Source of the DNA: Lucinisca nassula
Taxonomy: Eukaryota > Mollusca > Bivalvia > Lucinida > Lucinidae
Direction: 5' to 3'
Assembly (NCBI GenBank): GCA_963580285.1
Contig: OY757024.1
Span: 123,628,045 to 123,692,044 of the forward strand
DNA: 64,000 nucleotides
This document shows positions 49,630-59,185 of this stretch, one piece after another; the first letter of the stretch is position 1; every line of letters begins with the position of its first letter. The position numbers were made by a program, and so were the translations under genes. Below the pieces are notes generated by a model that saw only the letters and a list, made by a program, of their open reading frames with translations, did no database searches and was not told the origin of the DNA.

Positions 49630-50030
49630 TCATGTCATCTCAGTGTCGGGTAAAAGTCCCACAAAACCGGAAGCACGACCCGACCATCGGGACTTAAAGA
49701 AATAGATTGGGCTGCATGATGCTTCCACGCAGAGCTGAAACGACCGCACATGAGTACTGGTTAACCGCTTAGAGGTTCTAAGCCTGCCCAGGAAAAGTGG
49801 TGCGGGTCAGACAGTCCATGCTGGTTTCTTTGGGCGGCGGGGCGTGAGATGTCATTTCATCTCAATGTTGGGTAAAAGTCCCACAAAACTGGAAGCAACG
49901 TCTCCAAAATGACCTACACAGAGTTGACGGGGACGTAATATCTAAATCAAACAAACAAACAAAACTGGAAGCAACATCTCCAAAATGACCTAAATAGTGT
50001 TGACGGGAACGTTAAATCTCAATTCACCCA
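49630..50030 (+). mobile_element. SINE-b split by another SINE-b
   Basis: Outer copy pieces 49630-49678 (CATCTCAGTGTCGGGTAAAA, AAAACCGGAAGCA) and about 49964-50030 (AAAACTGGAAGCAACATCTC to GGAACGTTAAATCTCAATTC). The junction repeats AAAACCGGAAGCA / AAAACTGGAAGCA (13-bp TSD, one mismatch). Confidence 0.82.
49679..49963 (+). mobile_element. SINE-b, inner copy
   Basis: From CGACCCGACCATCGGGAC to AAATCAAACAAACAAAC. Inserted in the 3' part of an older SINE-b. Confidence 0.85.
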
Positions 50031-50140
50031 AAGAAACTACTACTATTACTACTTCTGCTACTACTACTACTGCTGCTGCTGCTTATGCTACTGCACCTAC
50101 TACGATTATAACTGCTACTACTACTGTAACTACCGGCCCC
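50031..50140. repeat. (ACT/GCT)n trinucleotide microsatellite
   Basis: Imperfect CTACTACTACTGCTGC repeat. Confidence 0.85.
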
Positions 50141-50141
50141 G

Positions 50142-50445
50142 ATAGCTCAATTGGTAGAGTGTCCGCTCCGGGGAACGGGAGGTCACGGGTTCTATCCCGG
50201 GCCGCGACATACCAAAGTCGTTAAAATGGTACTAGCTGCTCCTCGCTTGGCACTCAGATTTACGGGGTAGAGCTAGGACTGGTCGGCCCAATGTCAGGAT
50301 AATGTGACTGGGTGTTGTATCATGTAATGTGTCTGGGACATGATCCTTCAGTGAGGCAGCACTATAAAAGTGAGCATTGAGCTCCCTGTCGCAACCAGAC
50401 CGTCGTGATATGACTGAAAAATTGTTGAAAGCGACGTTAAACCCG

Positions 50446-50521
<76 letters not shown>
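50142..50521 (+). mobile_element. SINE-d (V-SINE-like), full length with (AC)n tail
   Basis: Head GGCCCCGATAGCTCAATTGG (A box TAGCTCAATTGG), B box GGGTTCTATCCC, closing GGGCCGCGAC. Central CTGGTCGGCCCAATGTC. 3' domain GATATGACTGAAAAATTGTT, GAAAGCGACGTTAAACCC, then ~76 bp of (AC)n. Head and 3' domain match my knowledge of mollusc V-SINEs such as RUDI; not verified. Confidence 0.82.
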
Positions 50522-50524
<3 letters not shown>

Positions 50525-50646
50525 CTGCAACTACTACTACTATACCTACTACTTCTTTTGCTACTTCTTCTACTGCTACAAATACTACTACTACTACTAC
50601 AACTACTACTACTACTGGTTATACTTGTACTTCTTCTATGCTACTG

Positions 50647-50697
<51 letters not shown>

Positions 50698-50829
50698 TTA
50701 ATACCGAGAATAATAAGACTGCTTATTCTACTGCACCTATTACAATTATATCTCCTACTACTACTGCAACTGCTACTTCTACTACTATTAATACTACTAC
50801 TTCAGCTGTTACTGCTTCTGCTACTGCTG

Positions 50830-50895
<66 letters not shown>

Positions 50896-50960
50896 ATACT
50901 GCTGCTTCTTCTGCAATAACAATTACTACTACAACAACTACTTGTACTAGTGACTGTGGT
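50522..50960. repeat. (ACT)n compound microsatellite (~440 bp)
   Basis: Long ACT/CTG-type trinucleotide tract that yields spurious poly-Leu, poly-Thr and poly-Ser frames. Confidence 0.92.
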
Positions 50961-51014
50961 AGACATAGATGAAGTAGTGGTTACAGAGGTAGCGTGAATA
51001 GTGGCGGTAGTAGT

Positions 51015-51118
51015 TTTGTTTGTATTGGAGTCTAAGAGTCCAGTCAACACTGTTTTAGGTCATTTTTGAGCCAGTCAGTTTACCTATCCACGCTAATCCT
51101 GGGCAGGCTTATATAGCT
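51015..51118 (-). mobile_element. SINE-a 3' end
   Basis: TTTGTTTGTATTGGAGTC, AGTCAACACTGTTTTAGG, AGTTTACCTATCCACGC, CTGGGCAGGCTTATAT. Confidence 0.72.
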
Positions 51119-51711
51119 GTAGTTGTAGTAGTTATGGCATATATAATAGTGGTATTAATAGTGGTATTTAAACTTAAAGTGGTAGTGGTAGTAGGCCCGT
51201 ATCCATTTTACCTAAGTTTGTGAAACTTACAACTAAAACGCACTCCGCACACACATACATGCATCTGCCTGCGCTTCCGCGCAGTATTTGCGCACATTCT
51301 TATTCGTTGCCTGAATAACATTACGAAAACACGCCTTTTATGATATACTGGAAAATTTTACAACCCAAAAACGAAATGTTTCGGATTTCTTTTTTCAGAC
51401 AAAAACGAATAATTTTGCCGCCCTCCTCCTCTTCCCCCCCCCCAACCCCAACACACACACACACACACACCTTTTCTTTGATAGGAAACAGTAAACTTTC
51501 TTTCGAAATAAGAAAGCTTTTCGAGTAATCTGTTTGTTTGTTTGAGTTGAGGTTTTACATACCCGTAAATACTATTTAAGTCAATTTCGAGACGTTGCTT
51601 CCGATTTTGTAGCATTTTACACGACATTGAGATGAAATGACATCTCAAGCCCTACCGCCAATAGAAACCGCGGGGGTTTAAGGAGTGGTCCGACTCGCAT
51701 CACTTCCTGGG

Positions 51712-52766
51712 TACACGGACATTTGCTCACAAGACAATTGCCCACAAGACAGTTGCTCACAAGACAATTGCTCACAAGACAATTGCCCACAACCTTAATG
51801 GAAAATAGGACAATTGCTCACAATACATTTTTTCATGATTTTATTTTAAATCATCTATAATTATGGGAACTATTTTTTTCCTTTGGATTTCTACTAATTA
51901 GTGATAATTTCACTTAAACTAGTTAGGGATAACTGAAACATTTATAGTTTATCAGTACCATTAAGTAATTAAATTGAATCATATCACCAATTTTAGGTGA
52001 TACATGTAAAAAGGCTCACATTTAATTGATTAAGGAGATCAAATATTTTTTTTATAAAACTTTGGAAACCAAAAATAAAAAAATAAATAAATAATGGTTA
52101 ATTTTGATTAATGATGAGTAATCTAACAAGCTGCTTAACGGCCCCCGCCCACCGGGGCTTGAAGAAATAGATGGGCTGCATGATGCTTCCACGCAGAGCT
52201 GAAACCCACCGCACAAGAGTACTGGTAAACCGCATAGATGAACAAAGCCTGCTCAGGCAAAGCAATGCAAGTCGGACCGACCATGCTTATAATCCTTATT
52301 GGTTTAATTGGGCGACAGGGCTTGAGATATCATTTCATCTCAATGTCAGGTAAAAATCCCACCAAATTGGAAGCATGTCTCCAAAATAGTGCTGACGGGA
52401 ACATTAAACCTCAAATCAATCAACCAATCAAAATATATAATATTGATAATTTAAGCTGACTACTGCTCATTATAGTTAAGTCATTAGTTGGCTATCATAT
52501 CATCCAGCTACTGATGTTTTAGTTATCACTAATTAGTTGAAATCTAGCTGGTCAACTGTTACATAATACTTTCAGGAATAAAATGGTTCCCATAAACTAT
52601 AGAAAATATAAATAAAAGACTATAAAAATAAAATAATGAAAAAATAGTGTTGTGAGCAATTGTCCTATTTTCCATTAAGGTTGTGGGCAATTGTCTTGTG
52701 AGCAATTGTCTTGTGAGCAACTGTCTTGTGGGCAATTGTCTTGTGAGCAAATGTCATGGAATCTGT
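51712..52766. mobile_element. Long-TIR foldback transposon (~1,055 bp), 8-bp TSD
   Basis: TSD TTCCTGGG at 51704-51711 and 52767-52774. TIRs of ~250 bp (imperfect) begin with a tandem ~16-bp motif, GACATTTGCTCACAAG, CAATTGCCCACAAGACAG, then CACAACCTTAATGGAAAATA. The right TIR repeats this in the same order, inverted. Extreme ends (TACACG; CATGGAATCTG) do not match. No transposase frame. Confidence 0.82.
52141..52435 (+). mobile_element. SINE-b inside the foldback element
   Basis: Head CCCCCGCCCACCGGGGC to tail ACCTCAAATCAATCAACC. It sits at the loop of the foldback. Confidence 0.82.
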
Positions 52767-52896
52767 TTCCTGGGCATGCTTAGACCTAAGCTGTTTACCA
52801 GTGCTCAAGTTCGGTCGGTTTCAACTCTGCGCGGAAGCACTGTGTAGCCCATTTTATTTCTTCAGGTCCCGATGGGCGGGGGCGGTTCGAGTCATC

Positions 52897-53165
52897 TTCA
52901 TCATGCGTTTTTGAAACCCTTGAAAACCAAACATAAAAAAATCGGGGATTAACAAGGATATACTTTATTTTTGTCAAGTCTGCTCCAAAACATAGATTGT
53001 GGGTACTCGTTAGAACCGCTTCAGCTAAAGAGTACTAAAGAGTACCAACAGTCTATGTTTTCAGCAAAAATAAGGAAAATAATGTATACCCAAATAAACC
53101 CAAGTTCCACAAAATGAAAATGGGGTTTCTGGGGGTCAAACATATATAGGCGTGTTTTCTTGATG
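52897..53165. mobile_element. MH hairpin MITE
   Basis: Left arm CATCATGCGTTTTTGAAACC; hairpin 52983-53057 (AAACATAGATTGTGGGTACT ... AGTACCAACAGTCTATGTTT); right arm TGGGGTTTCTGGGGGTC and terminus TATATAGGCGTGTTTTC. Confidence 0.72.
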
Positions 53166-53625
53166 CTTCACCATTGTATATCTGGAACTAAACCCCACGT
53201 GGTAATCTGTGTAAATAAATAAATAAATGACAAGAAAGTAAAACATTTTATTATACTATTAGTTAAATTTTAATATATCAAATCAGACTGATTATCCCGT
53301 AATTTTTTCAAGGGTGCAATAAACGCTCTTGATTCTCATTAAAATTTGAAATTATTGAGTGTTTACACAGCATGAATTGGACAGGTATATCAAAGACGCC
53401 GCAAGAAAGATAATAGCCTTGTTCAGCTTTTTTTTTTAACTTAACATTGTTCGTAGTGATTTTCATTTATTTATTTATTTATTTATTTATTTATTTGCCT
53501 GTTGTTTTTTTAACATTTAATCGTGTTGTGCATTAAGTAAAGACTATAAAATTGAAGACATTTTTCTAAAAAATGCCAAACAAAAATGTGGATATGTAAG
53601 CGGCATTTTGATTAGATAATTGGAA
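53166..53625. other. Unassigned AT-rich stretch with (ATTT)n
   Basis: (TTTA)n at 53463-53497. Nothing else recognised. Confidence 0.4.
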
Positions 53626-53629
53626 AACA

Positions 53630-53945
53630 AGAAATAGCGGTCTACTTGCATTTTACGGGTAGACCTGCATTTTACGGGTACACTCCTATTTTTACGGGTA
53701 TACGCGCATTTTAAGATGCGGGTACACCCGTAAATTTAGGGGTGTACCCGCAAATATAGGGGTGTACCCGTAAAATGCAGGTGTACTTGTAAAATGCAGG
53801 TAGACCGCTAAATGCGGGTGTACCTGCAAATTTACGGGTACACCCGCATTTAAAATAGGAGTGTACCAGCAAATTCAGGGATGTACCTGCAAATTTACGG
53901 GTATACCCGTATATCTAAAATGCGGGTAGACCGGTATCGGTCATT
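53630..53945. repeat. Palindromic minisatellite (~20-bp units in both orientations)
   Basis: Units GGGTGTACCCGYAAAT and their inverses ATTTACGGGTACACCC intermix. The outer ends are inverted: GCGGTCTACTTGCATTTTAC and AAAATGCGGGTAGACCGG. Each unit contains the near-palindrome CGGGTGTACCCG. Confidence 0.72.
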
Positions 53946-54029
53946 TTGACCCTTTTGGTAACCATACTGGAGAGTGGATATCTTCAAAATGACCGTGTAA
54001 AAGTGTGAAATCTATCTATTTATACTGCA

Positions 54030-54400
54030 GCAACCCCGTAAAGAGGACTATCGTGCAGGTGTGTGCACAGAGGCGTCATGCAACACAAAGTAAAAGGAAT
54101 AAAAGTGAGACATTCTGAAGGAAAAGTTAAAAGGTTAAGTTACAGAAGAGAATAAAATCAGATAAAAACAAGTGTTGTGGATTAGGGCATATAGTGTGAG
54201 ACTGTCCTTACACCTGACCTAAATGACTCTAGGTCTTAGAGGTCAGGAAGATGATGGGGAAGTTGATTCCACTGTACAATAGCCAACGGGGGAAAGAGTA
54301 CTTATAGTAGCTGGCTGTAGCCGGTATCTGTCTGGTCATAGAGAAGGGGATGCATATGCCTGGTAAGCCTGATCACGGACCCAATATACACGGACTAGTC
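54030..54400 (-). pseudogene. LINE C-terminal remnant, highly decayed
   Basis: Minus frames show SYYKYSFPRW, then IVQWNQLPHHLPDL and DLESFRSGV after a frameshift. This is the Y.YSFFPRTI..WN.LP block of L2-like C-termini. Confidence 0.5.
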
Positions 54401-54477
54401 ACTACACTTTAACTAACGCTATTTATCGGAAAATGCTGTCGCGGCTAAGCATGGCTGAGCCTGATTGTTTTTGTTGT

Positions 54478-54509
<32 letters not shown>

Positions 54510-54617
54510 GTAAATTTTAACGAGAAACCTAGGCACCTGTTTTAGGTATTTTCTGCAAATTTGGCATAAATTCGTCAAATTTAGAGACTTTAAGCTGCTT
54601 TAAATTAAATTTTTCAT

Positions 54618-54914
54618 CCCCGCCCATCGGGGCTTGGAGAAACAGATAGGGCTGCATAGTGCTTCCACGCAGAGCTGAAACTCACCACACATGAGTACTG
54701 GTAAACTGTATAGAAGGACTAAGCCTGCCCAGGTAAAGTAATGTGAGTCAGACCGCCCAATGCATATAAGCCTTTTGGTTTCATTGGGCAGCAGGGCTTG
54801 AGAAGTCATTTCATCTCAGTGTCGGCTAAAAGTCCCACAAAATTGGAAGCAACGTCTCCAAAATGACCTAAATAGTGTTGACGGGGACGTTAAACCTCAA
54901 TTCAAACAAACAAA
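54618..54914 (+). mobile_element. SINE-b, full length
   Basis: Head CATCCCCGCCCATCGGGGC to tail ACCTCAATTCAAACAAAC. Possible AAATTAAATTTT TSD, imperfect. A run of ~27 T (54485-54510) lies just upstream. Confidence 0.83.
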
Positions 54915-55347
54915 CAAATTAATTTTAATCAATACACTATTAAATTTTCCAACCACATTATGTCAAAATTGACAACTAATATTTAATTACTGATTTAAGA
55001 AATTTTCATTGATTTTCATTGACTATAATTAATTAAAATGGCTGTATGATGAAAACACGACAACATATTTTGGCAACTCAGTCCGTGCATATTGGGTCCG
55101 AGGCCTGATGGGATGGCTAATATTAGTATATATAGGGAGGGGAGCAGCAACTAGACTATTATCTATTTTGTAAAATAGTATCAGGCGGGCAACGGTTCGC
55201 CTGTCCTCAAGTGAACACCACCCTAGTGACAAGTTTTTAATTTTTTGGACCCCAATTTGATTTATATCAGTCTTTGTATCGACTGCCTATTCGAAATTTG
55301 TAAAATTGCAGTATGTTTCCTCTGGCTTTCTTTGCTGGATCATTACA

Positions 55348-55393
55348 GGGTCACTGATGAGGCTTTATTAGCCGAAACTACGTAGTATGACCC
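55348..55393 (+). ncRNA. Hammerhead ribozyme motif, copy 1
   Basis: Stem I GGGTCA/TGACCC (6 bp). Core CTGATGA. Stem II GGCT-TTATT-AGCC. Core GAA. Stem III ACT-ACGT-AGT. Cleavage triplet GTA, with predicted cleavage between A55387 and T55388. All conserved core bases are present, and stem III is the short form known from retrozyme and Penelope hammerheads, which usually need dimers or tandem context for efficient cleavage. Confidence 0.85.
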
Positions 55394-55730
55394 ATCTTCT
55401 TTCTTATGAATGTTTTCATTGCTTTTAAAGGAACTCATTTTTGATTTTTATTTGCCTTCACTGCAGCTGGTGTTGTGCCGTGTGGCGGCCGTAAAACGTC
55501 TCCCCGTACATCAACCATAGTGTAGTTTATATTTTACTTTTGGTCCTTTGAGATCAGCGTGAATATTCTGAGAAATCAGAAATAAATTATTGGTTTAGAC
55601 TCATATTCTAGACAAGTTTTTAATTTTTTGGACCCCAATTTGATTTATATCAGTCTTTGTATCGACTGCCTATTCGAAATTTGTAAAATTGCAGTATGTT
55701 TCCTCTGGCTTTCTTTGCTGGATCATTACA

Positions 55731-55776
55731 GGGTCACTGATGAGGCTTTATTAGCCGAAACTACGTAGTATGACCC
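55731..55776 (+). ncRNA. Hammerhead ribozyme motif, copy 2
   Basis: Sequence identical to copy 1, 383 bases downstream. Predicted cleavage between A55770 and T55771. Cleavage at both motifs would release a 383-nt RNA (55388-55770) suited to circularisation. Confidence 0.85.
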
Positions 55777-55977
55777 ATCTTCTTTCTTATGAATGTTTTC
55801 ATTGCTTTTAAAGGAACTCATTTTTGATTTTTATTTGCATGCTTGTAACACTAGCATAAGGAGAGTAGTTGCTGTTAACCCATCATATGCCCGTCGTTGG
55901 ACTTTCAATTTTATCTATATAGGACTGTGTGTATGTGCTCCACACAGGGGATGTATACTCGACTTGGGGGGGCGAAC

Positions 55978-56230
55978 TAAATAGAAGTGAAGGCAATGAT
56001 CAGGAATCGATACAATTAACCCACAGCTCCCATCAGAGACACCAAAGGGAAAGAAACACAGACATAAAACAACAAACCCTAATGGAAACATCAATAGCAG
56101 AAAGCCAAAAGGACAGTTACTTCCCCACAAAATGGCCAATTGGCTATCCAAAAACAAAATAATATGAGCGATACAAACACCCAAAGACAAACCATAACAA
56201 AAATAAACCGCGACAGAAGAACCGCCGATA
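55978..56230. repeat. Repeat family X, copy 3 (end segment)
   Basis: ATAGAAGTGAAGGCAATGATC, CGATACAATTAACCCACAG, CATCAGAGACACC, AAAATAAACCGCGACAGAAG. Collinear with 59495-59730. Confidence 0.65.
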
Positions 56231-56554
56231 AGCTGAAAGTCTGATAAGCTGCTTCGCGTATGCCTGTATGTTTTGTTTTGATGTTTCTTTTCAAGAAACC
56301 TAGTGTCCTGTTTGCTGTTGTTGTAATCCTATTAATGCGAGTAATCCAGCTCAGGTCTTTGCTGAGTCTACGCCTAGATACTTGGCGTGATCAATTGCTT
56401 CTAGTGCCTGACAATGTAGCATGGAGATGTACTGAGCTTGGTGCCTGGATTTTGTTATATGTAAGACTTGACACTTACTTGGATTAAATCCATATCCCAC
56501 AGGGTTTCCCATGTTTGTAAGGTGTCAATATCATTTTGAAGTGTGTCTGAAACA

Positions 56555-56768
56555 TCAATTACGAAAACATGCCTATACAAATACATTGTAAACTCTACCG
56601 CCGAAAAACAGGAAAATTTTAAGCTTAAATTTGTGATACTTTTCTTATTTCTGCCCAAAATGTAGATTGTGGGCCGTAAGCTATATTTTAGAGCAGAAAT
56701 AAGAAAAAATAAGGTTTACCCTGGGGTTCAAGGGGGTCAAAACTATATAGGCGTGTCAATTGCTATAT
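56555..56768. mobile_element. MH MITE with deleted central hairpin
   Basis: Termini TTACGAAAACATGCCTATAC and CTATATAGGCGTGTCAAT. The centre keeps only TAGATTGTGGGCCGTAAGC. Useful as a hairpin-less relative. Confidence 0.7.
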
Positions 56769-56835
56769 CACCAGCAAAGAGTCGGACCTGTGAGTTTATA
56801 TTCTCAGGTACGTCGTTTATGTAAAGAAAGAATAA

Positions 56836-57069
56836 GACGCTGTAATCCCTCAAAATGAAAATTTATACCGCCTTTCATAAAAGGCCCTATAATCCCTTAT
56901 GTCGCCTTTCATAGAAGGCGCATTAATCTCTCAAAAATGAAAAATGAAACTGTCCCTTAAGTCGGACTTAAGTGTTTTGTAATGCGGCGCTGAAAGTTTT
57001 CAATGTTGGGGGATTATTTTTTAAATGAAGGGGGCAGTATAAATTTTCATTTTGGGCGATTATAGCGCC
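56836..57069. mobile_element. TIR MITE, 'GCGCTATAATC' family
   Basis: Left GACGCTGTAATCCCTC, AAAATGAAAATTTATACCGC; right GCAGTATAAATTTTCATTTT, GGGCGATTATAGCGCC. TIR ~38 bp. Related fragments at 59429-59492 and 60130-60180. Confidence 0.68.
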
Positions 57070-57282
57070 TTCCACTAATAACTTAGTCTATACAGTTTGT
57101 ATGTGAAAATGACTTAAATAAACTGTCAAGAGGTCGAGGGGCATCACAGATAACATTATGTTGGTCTTGTATCTCAAAATCGACGCCTTCACATCACCAA
57201 CATATGTAAAATCTGCAACATCTGAATAAACGAAAAAGATATCACGAGGAGCATTCAGGTCGATGTTAAAAATGCATTATTT

Positions 57283-57678
57283 TCAATTTTCATTCCCAAC
57301 AGGCTTGCCGAACAGTGATGGATTTACTCCTAATAATTGTCCAAACTCTTTGGGAAATTTTAAACTGGTTAGTCTTTCATCTTGACAACTAGTTTTCATG
57401 CGTTTAGAATTCTCATCAAAAACAACTCCATTGTCAACACTTAGGCGTTTCAAGAATCCGTTCTCAAATGCATTGATGGAAGACTGCATCTCTTCTGCGA
57501 AATGATACGGGGAAATATAATGGCCAGGTCGGGTGATCAGTTTGAATTTATCACAAACATCAGCGATGCTGAGCACTTGTGCTGGTGTCATAATTTCTAC
57601 TAATGCATCTTCCCAGTTTTCTTCATTGATGTCAACTGTTTTGTTTGTTTGTTGGAAAAGAGTCCAAGGAACTGTCAC
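57283..57678 (-). CDS. Orphan ORF, possible terminal coding exon of a host gene
   Basis: A 131-codon frame from ATG 57678. The part from about 57635 looks most protein-like: VDINEENWEDALVEIMTPAQ, VLSIADVCDKFKLITRPGHY, SSINAFENGFLKRLSVDN, then LKFPKEFGQLLGVNPSLFGK and stop. It is not a repeat product seen elsewhere here. A possible splice acceptor (CTCTTTTTCC ... AAACAG) lies just upstream at about 57636-57638, so this may be a last exon (57283-57635) rather than an ATG-initiated gene. There is no signal peptide or membrane segment, and I do not recognise the family. A SINE-d lies 16 bp further upstream. Confidence 0.35.
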   Translation of the reverse strand: MTVPWTLFQQTNKTVDINEENWEDALVEIMTPAQVLSIADVCDKFKLITRPGHYISPYHFAEEMQSSINAFENGFLKRLSVDNGVVFDENSKRMKTSCQDERLTSLKFPKEFGQLLGVNPSLFGKPVGNEN

Positions 57679-57689
57679 TTAGCAATGTA

Positions 57690-57693
<4 letters not shown>

Positions 57694-57773
<80 letters not shown>

Positions 57774-58092
57774 TCGGGTTTAACGTCGCTTTCAACAATT
57801 TTTAAGTCATATCACGACGGTGTCTGGTTGCGACAGGGAGCTCAATGCTCACCTTAATAGTGCTGCCTCACTGAAGTATCATATGTCCCAGACACATTAC
57901 ATGATACCACACCCAGTCACATTATCCTGACACTGGGCGGACCAGTCCTAGCTCTACCCCGTAAATCTGAGTGCCAAGCGAGGAGCAGCTAGTACCATTT
58001 TTAACGACTTTGTTATGTCGCGGCCCGGGATCGAACCCGTGACCTCCCGTTCCCCGGAGCGGACACTCTACCAACTGAGCTATCGGGACCGC
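57694..58092 (-). mobile_element. SINE-d (V-SINE-like) with (GT)n and 13-bp TSD
   Basis: TSD TAGCAATGTAATG at 57680-57692 and 58093-58105. Minus-strand head CGGTCCCGATAGCTCAGTTG, B box GGGTTCGATCCCGG, 3' domain TATGACTTAAAAATTGTTGA, AAGCGACGTTAAACCC, then ~75 bp of CA repeat. More intact B box than the 50-kb copy. Confidence 0.87.
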
Positions 58093-58327
58093 TAGCAATG
58101 TAATGTAGAAGTCATTCATTATTTAGAATGAATAGCAAAACGGGCTCTTGACTTCACTTGTTGTTTTTTCAATGTCAAAAGCTTAAATAAGCAAGTTTAC
58201 AGCTGGTGAATGGAATCTTTTGGTTAATATATAACAGGACATTTTGGGTAAGTCGGGTTGAGTTAGTTTATAAATTTTATGAAGAACACATCTTTTTGCC
58301 AACAATGAAGGCACCAGATTAGCTGTC

Positions 58328-58612
58328 CATCACGAAAACACGCCTATATAATTCTGACCACACCTCGAACCCAACATTTATATAGTCAAACTGGGGTTTG
58401 CAGGGGTAAAGATTATTTTTCGTATTTCGGATCTAAAACATAGGTTATGGGTACTCGATAGAACCGCCCCGATGAGGCGGTTCTATCGAGCACCCACAAC
58501 CTATGTTTTAAGTAAAATTAAGGAAAATATCACAAATGTTCATCTTAAAATTTACTTTTTTGCTGCATTAAAATCTGCAACGTATGTGTATAGGCGTGTT
58601 TTCGTAATGATG
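58328..58612. mobile_element. MH hairpin MITE, best copy (285 bp)
   Basis: TIRs CATCACGAAAACACGCCTAT and ATAGGCGTGTTTTCGTAATG. Central hairpin (about 58436-58506) is nearly perfect: ACATAGGTTATGGGTACTCG, ATAGAACCGCC, turn CCGATGA, GGCGGTTCTATCGAG, CACCCACAACCTATGT. Confidence 0.85.
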
Positions 58613-58778
58613 GCGTCGTATTGTGTTGCGTCTGATCTGGGTCTTCAATGATGGCCAATGTCCTGTTTTATATAATTAAATGAAGACATTTTGTATTGCA
58701 ATGCTGCACTTTGGGATTCCAATCATTTCTTATCAACTACAAAATATGACAAATAAAAAGTTGCTTCAATGTTCAAGG

Positions 58779-58797
58779 GTTAGGGTTAGGGTTAGGT
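58779..58797. repeat. Short interstitial telomere-like repeat
   Basis: About three TTAGGG units (GGGTTAGGGTTAGGGTTAG). Confidence 0.7.
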
Positions 58798-59090
58798 AAC
58801 TAATAAACAAAACAAAAAAAAAAAAAAAAAATATTTTCTTTTCCTAACTAAAAATGATAAAAAAATCATTATCATTTTGCTAGTTAGAATTAAAATTGGG
58901 CCACATAAATGTTTTTCGCAATAAATATAATACAAGTTTATAATTTTATACATAACTCATGAACAAAGTCTTACTTTTCTTAAATCTACAAGAAAGATAT
59001 TTTTTTTCATATGCACATCACAAAACCATTTTCAGTGCAGATTGGTTTGGGTTGACTTTATATCCAAATCGGTTTCTTGTTACAAACAGG

Positions 59091-59185
59091 TTGCCGGCCT
59101 CGGTAGCTCAGTCGGATGCGTTTTTGACTGGTGATCAGGAGAACGCGGATTCGATACCTGCCGGGGTCGGCAACATTCTTAGGTG
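59091..59185 (+). mobile_element. SINE-a head fragment
   Basis: GGCCTCGGTAGCTCAGTCGG, GACTGGTGATCAGGAGAACG, GGATTCGATACCTGCCGG. The clearest SINE-a A and B boxes in the window. Body absent. Confidence 0.75.

Larger units (their letters stand above)
51531..52885 (-). mobile_element. SINE-b split by a 1,055-bp foldback element; 11-bp TSD
   Basis: TSD TTCGAGTAATC (51520-51530) and TTCGAGTCATC (52886-52896), one mismatch. Halves 51531-51711 and 52767-52885 join at the shared TTCCTGGG into one complete SINE-b. Confidence 0.87.
55228..55838 (+). mobile_element. Retrozyme-like element: 1.6 tandem copies of a 383-bp hammerhead-bearing unit
   Basis: 55228-55455 and 55611-55838 are identical by eye over 228 bp, 383 bp apart. 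The 155 bp between completes the unit and holds AATAAA at 55581. Each copy carries a complete type I hammerhead motif. No ORF. The insertion splits a LINE frame, showing it moved as a unit. Candidates: an animal retrozyme, or terminal repeats of a deleted Penelope-like element, which also carry hammerheads. Confidence 0.8.
55020..55976 (-). pseudogene. LINE C-terminal fragment interrupted by the hammerhead element
   Basis: Right piece (55976-55839): PQVEYTSPVWSTYTQSYIDK, IES, then a one-base deletion before QRRA, and NYSPYASVTS. Left piece (55232-55029): SLGWCSLEDRRTVARLILFY, KIDNSLVAAPLPIY. The two join as YASVTS / SLGWCSLEDRR once 55228-55838 is removed, which matches the usual Y.SVT...LGW.SLE.RR order in CR1/L2-like LINEs. 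Confidence 0.78.

Noticed and set aside
50377..51050. Poly-Leu, poly-Thr and poly-Ser ORFs
   Set aside because: Products of the (AC)n and (ACT)n microsatellites in different frames.
55228..55838. Direct repeats as LTRs of a solo LTR retrotransposon
   Set aside because: No TG...CA ends, no primer-binding site or polypurine tract, and the repeated part contains a complete hammerhead; a retrozyme or Penelope-type repeat fits better.
58100..58300. Host promoter next to the SINE-d at 58.1 kb
   Set aside because: No TATA, initiator or open exon found; sequence is AT-rich without further support.
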